Positions 5,751 to 6,678 of a stretch of 6,678 nucleotides of DNA are shown here, in pieces. Location: contig WRKB01000246.1 of assembly GCA_009778295.1 (NCBI GenBank), forward strand, positions 1 to 6,678, written 5' to 3'. The translations under genes and the position numbers were made by a program. The notes below the pieces were generated by a model, which saw nothing but the letters and a program-made list of their open reading frames with translations, did no database searches and had not been told where the DNA came from. Origin of the DNA: Betaproteobacteria bacterium. GTDB lineage: Bacteria; Desulfobacterota; Desulfovibrionia; Desulfovibrionales; Desulfovibrionaceae. Every line of letters starts with the position of its first letter. Position 1 is the stretch's first letter.

Positions 5751-6678
5751 TCATCGCCTGCTCTCCACCACGAAAAAACGCACCCTGCCCTGACGCACTT
5801 CGGCCCTGATGCCGCCGGGGAACTGAAAGCGCGAATTTCCCCTGCCTTCGCTCCAGGCGGCATCGAGAGCAAAGAACGTCCCTGCCCTGCCCTGCCCCCG
5901 GCCGCGCTTGCGGCCAAGCTGCACGACAGCGCGCAGGTACAGCCGCAGGCGGCCGGCCTGTTCCAGTTTTTTCAGCACCGCGCTTTCCAGGGTGATGTCA
6001 TCTTCGCCTTCCGGCAACAGGGAAGAAAGCCGCGCCTCCCAGTATGCCTCATCCGCACGGGCTATGCGCCATAACTGCGCGACATGCTCCGCAAGGCGCG
6101 GGCTTTCTTCAAGAAGGAGCGGCCATATGGAATGGCGCACGCGGTTACGGCGGAAAGCCCGTTCCCTGTTGCTGGCGTCTTCAAACCACTCAAGGCCGCA
6201 ATGCAGCAAAAAAGCCTTCAATTCCCCCGCAGGAGTGAGCAAAAGCGGCCTCAAGAGCCGTCTGCGCGCGTCCACGGCGGGCATGCCTCCAAGCCCCGGC
6301 CAGCCCGTGCCGCGCAAGAGACGCAGCAGCACATCTTCTCCCAGATCCTCCAACTGATGGCCGGTCACAATCCAGGCCGCGCCGAGGCGTTCACGTTCCT
6401 CTTCCAGCGCGGCATAGCGCAGGGCGCGCCCCGCTTCCTCCAGACCAAGCCTGTGGTCGGCGGCATATTCCGCAACAGCCAGCCGGCGTACCGTGCAGCC
6501 GATGTCCAAGTCCTTGCAGCGCGCACGCACGCCTTCGGCTTCCGTGCCGCCGTGCGGACGCAAGGCGTGATCTAGGGCCATCACATGCAGTTCCGTCCGC
6601 AGACGTGGCTGCAACACATGCAGGATGTACAGCAGGGCCATTGAATCCGACCCGCCGGAAACAGCCAGCAGCAAACGC
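5751..6678 (-). CDS. tilS: tRNA(Ile)-lysidine synthetase (partial, 5' end outside window)
   Basis: TilS attaches lysine to C34 of the tRNA-Ile with a CAU anticodon, using ATP, so that it reads AUA and not AUG. The PP-loop SGGSDS is at 6642-6659, near the window edge. It is followed by LDHALRP, then TGHQLEDLGED and RLLRGTGWPGLGGM. The TilS-specific DASNRERAFRRNRVRHSIWP covers the conserved RN-x-xR region that contacts tRNA. The frame stays open to the edge (RLLLAV just before the PP-loop), so the TTG at 6674 is not the true start and only about 20-40 N-terminal residues should be missing. About 308 residues are visible, implying a short enzyme without the large C-terminal domains of E. coli TilS (432 aa), nearer in size to Aquifex TilS. 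The gene stops 131 nt before rpoN on the same strand. Confidence 0.93.
   Translation of the reverse strand, partial: RLLLAVSGGSDSMALLYILHVLQPRLRTELHVMALDHALRPHGGTEAEGVRARCKDLDIGCTVRRLAVAEYAADHRLGLEEAGRALRYAALEEERERLGAAWIVTGHQLEDLGEDVLLRLLRGTGWPGLGGMPAVDARRRLLRPLLLTPAGELKAFLLHCGLEWFEDASNRERAFRRNRVRHSIWPLLLEESPRLAEHVAQLWRIARADEAYWEARLSSLLPEGEDDITLESAVLKKLEQAGRLRLYLRAVVQLGRKRGRGQGRAGTFFALDAAWSEGRGNSRFQFPGGIRAEVRQGRVRFFVVESRR

Overview
The window is about 6.7 kb of GC-rich bacterial chromosome holding eight genes in two convergent blocks. It has almost no free space and no mobile element, RNA gene or CRISPR array. Gene content and order (a long-form hpf directly after rpoN, then rapZ, then a mannose-family PTS IIA protein; pyrB-pyrC on the other strand with a MEMO-family gene) suggest a deltaproteobacterium of the Desulfovibrio type. 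This is an inference from synteny and protein style, not a database result.

Plus strand, 1-2221: the last codons of pyrB (aspartate carbamoyltransferase) overlap the start of pyrC (class I dihydroorotase), and a MEMO/AmmeMemoRadiSam-B family gene follows after 44 nt. pyrB and pyrC catalyse steps 2 and 3 of de novo pyrimidine synthesis. The MEMO gene is probably cotranscribed but has no evident pathway link.

Minus strand, read from 6678 down to 2239: tilS (tRNA-Ile lysidine synthetase, 5' end outside the window), a 131-bp gap with a possible promoter, then a tight run of rpoN (sigma-54), hpf (long-form hibernation factor), rapZ (P-loop regulator) and a PTS EIIA of the mannose family. This is a variant of the widespread rpoN-hpf-ptsN-rapZ-npr regulatory locus. 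ptsN is absent between hpf and rapZ, and an EIIA-Man protein sits where enterobacteria have npr. The genes would link PTS phosphorylation state and cell-envelope or nitrogen signals to sigma-54 transcription and ribosome hibernation.

The two blocks meet tail to tail at 2222-2238 with only 17 bp between stop codons and no recognisable terminator. All the genes belong to known families. I see no new system. The points worth a second look are the altered rpoN locus, the non-basic tail of RapZ, the MEMO gene without visible partners, and long G tracts inside rapZ and rpoN.
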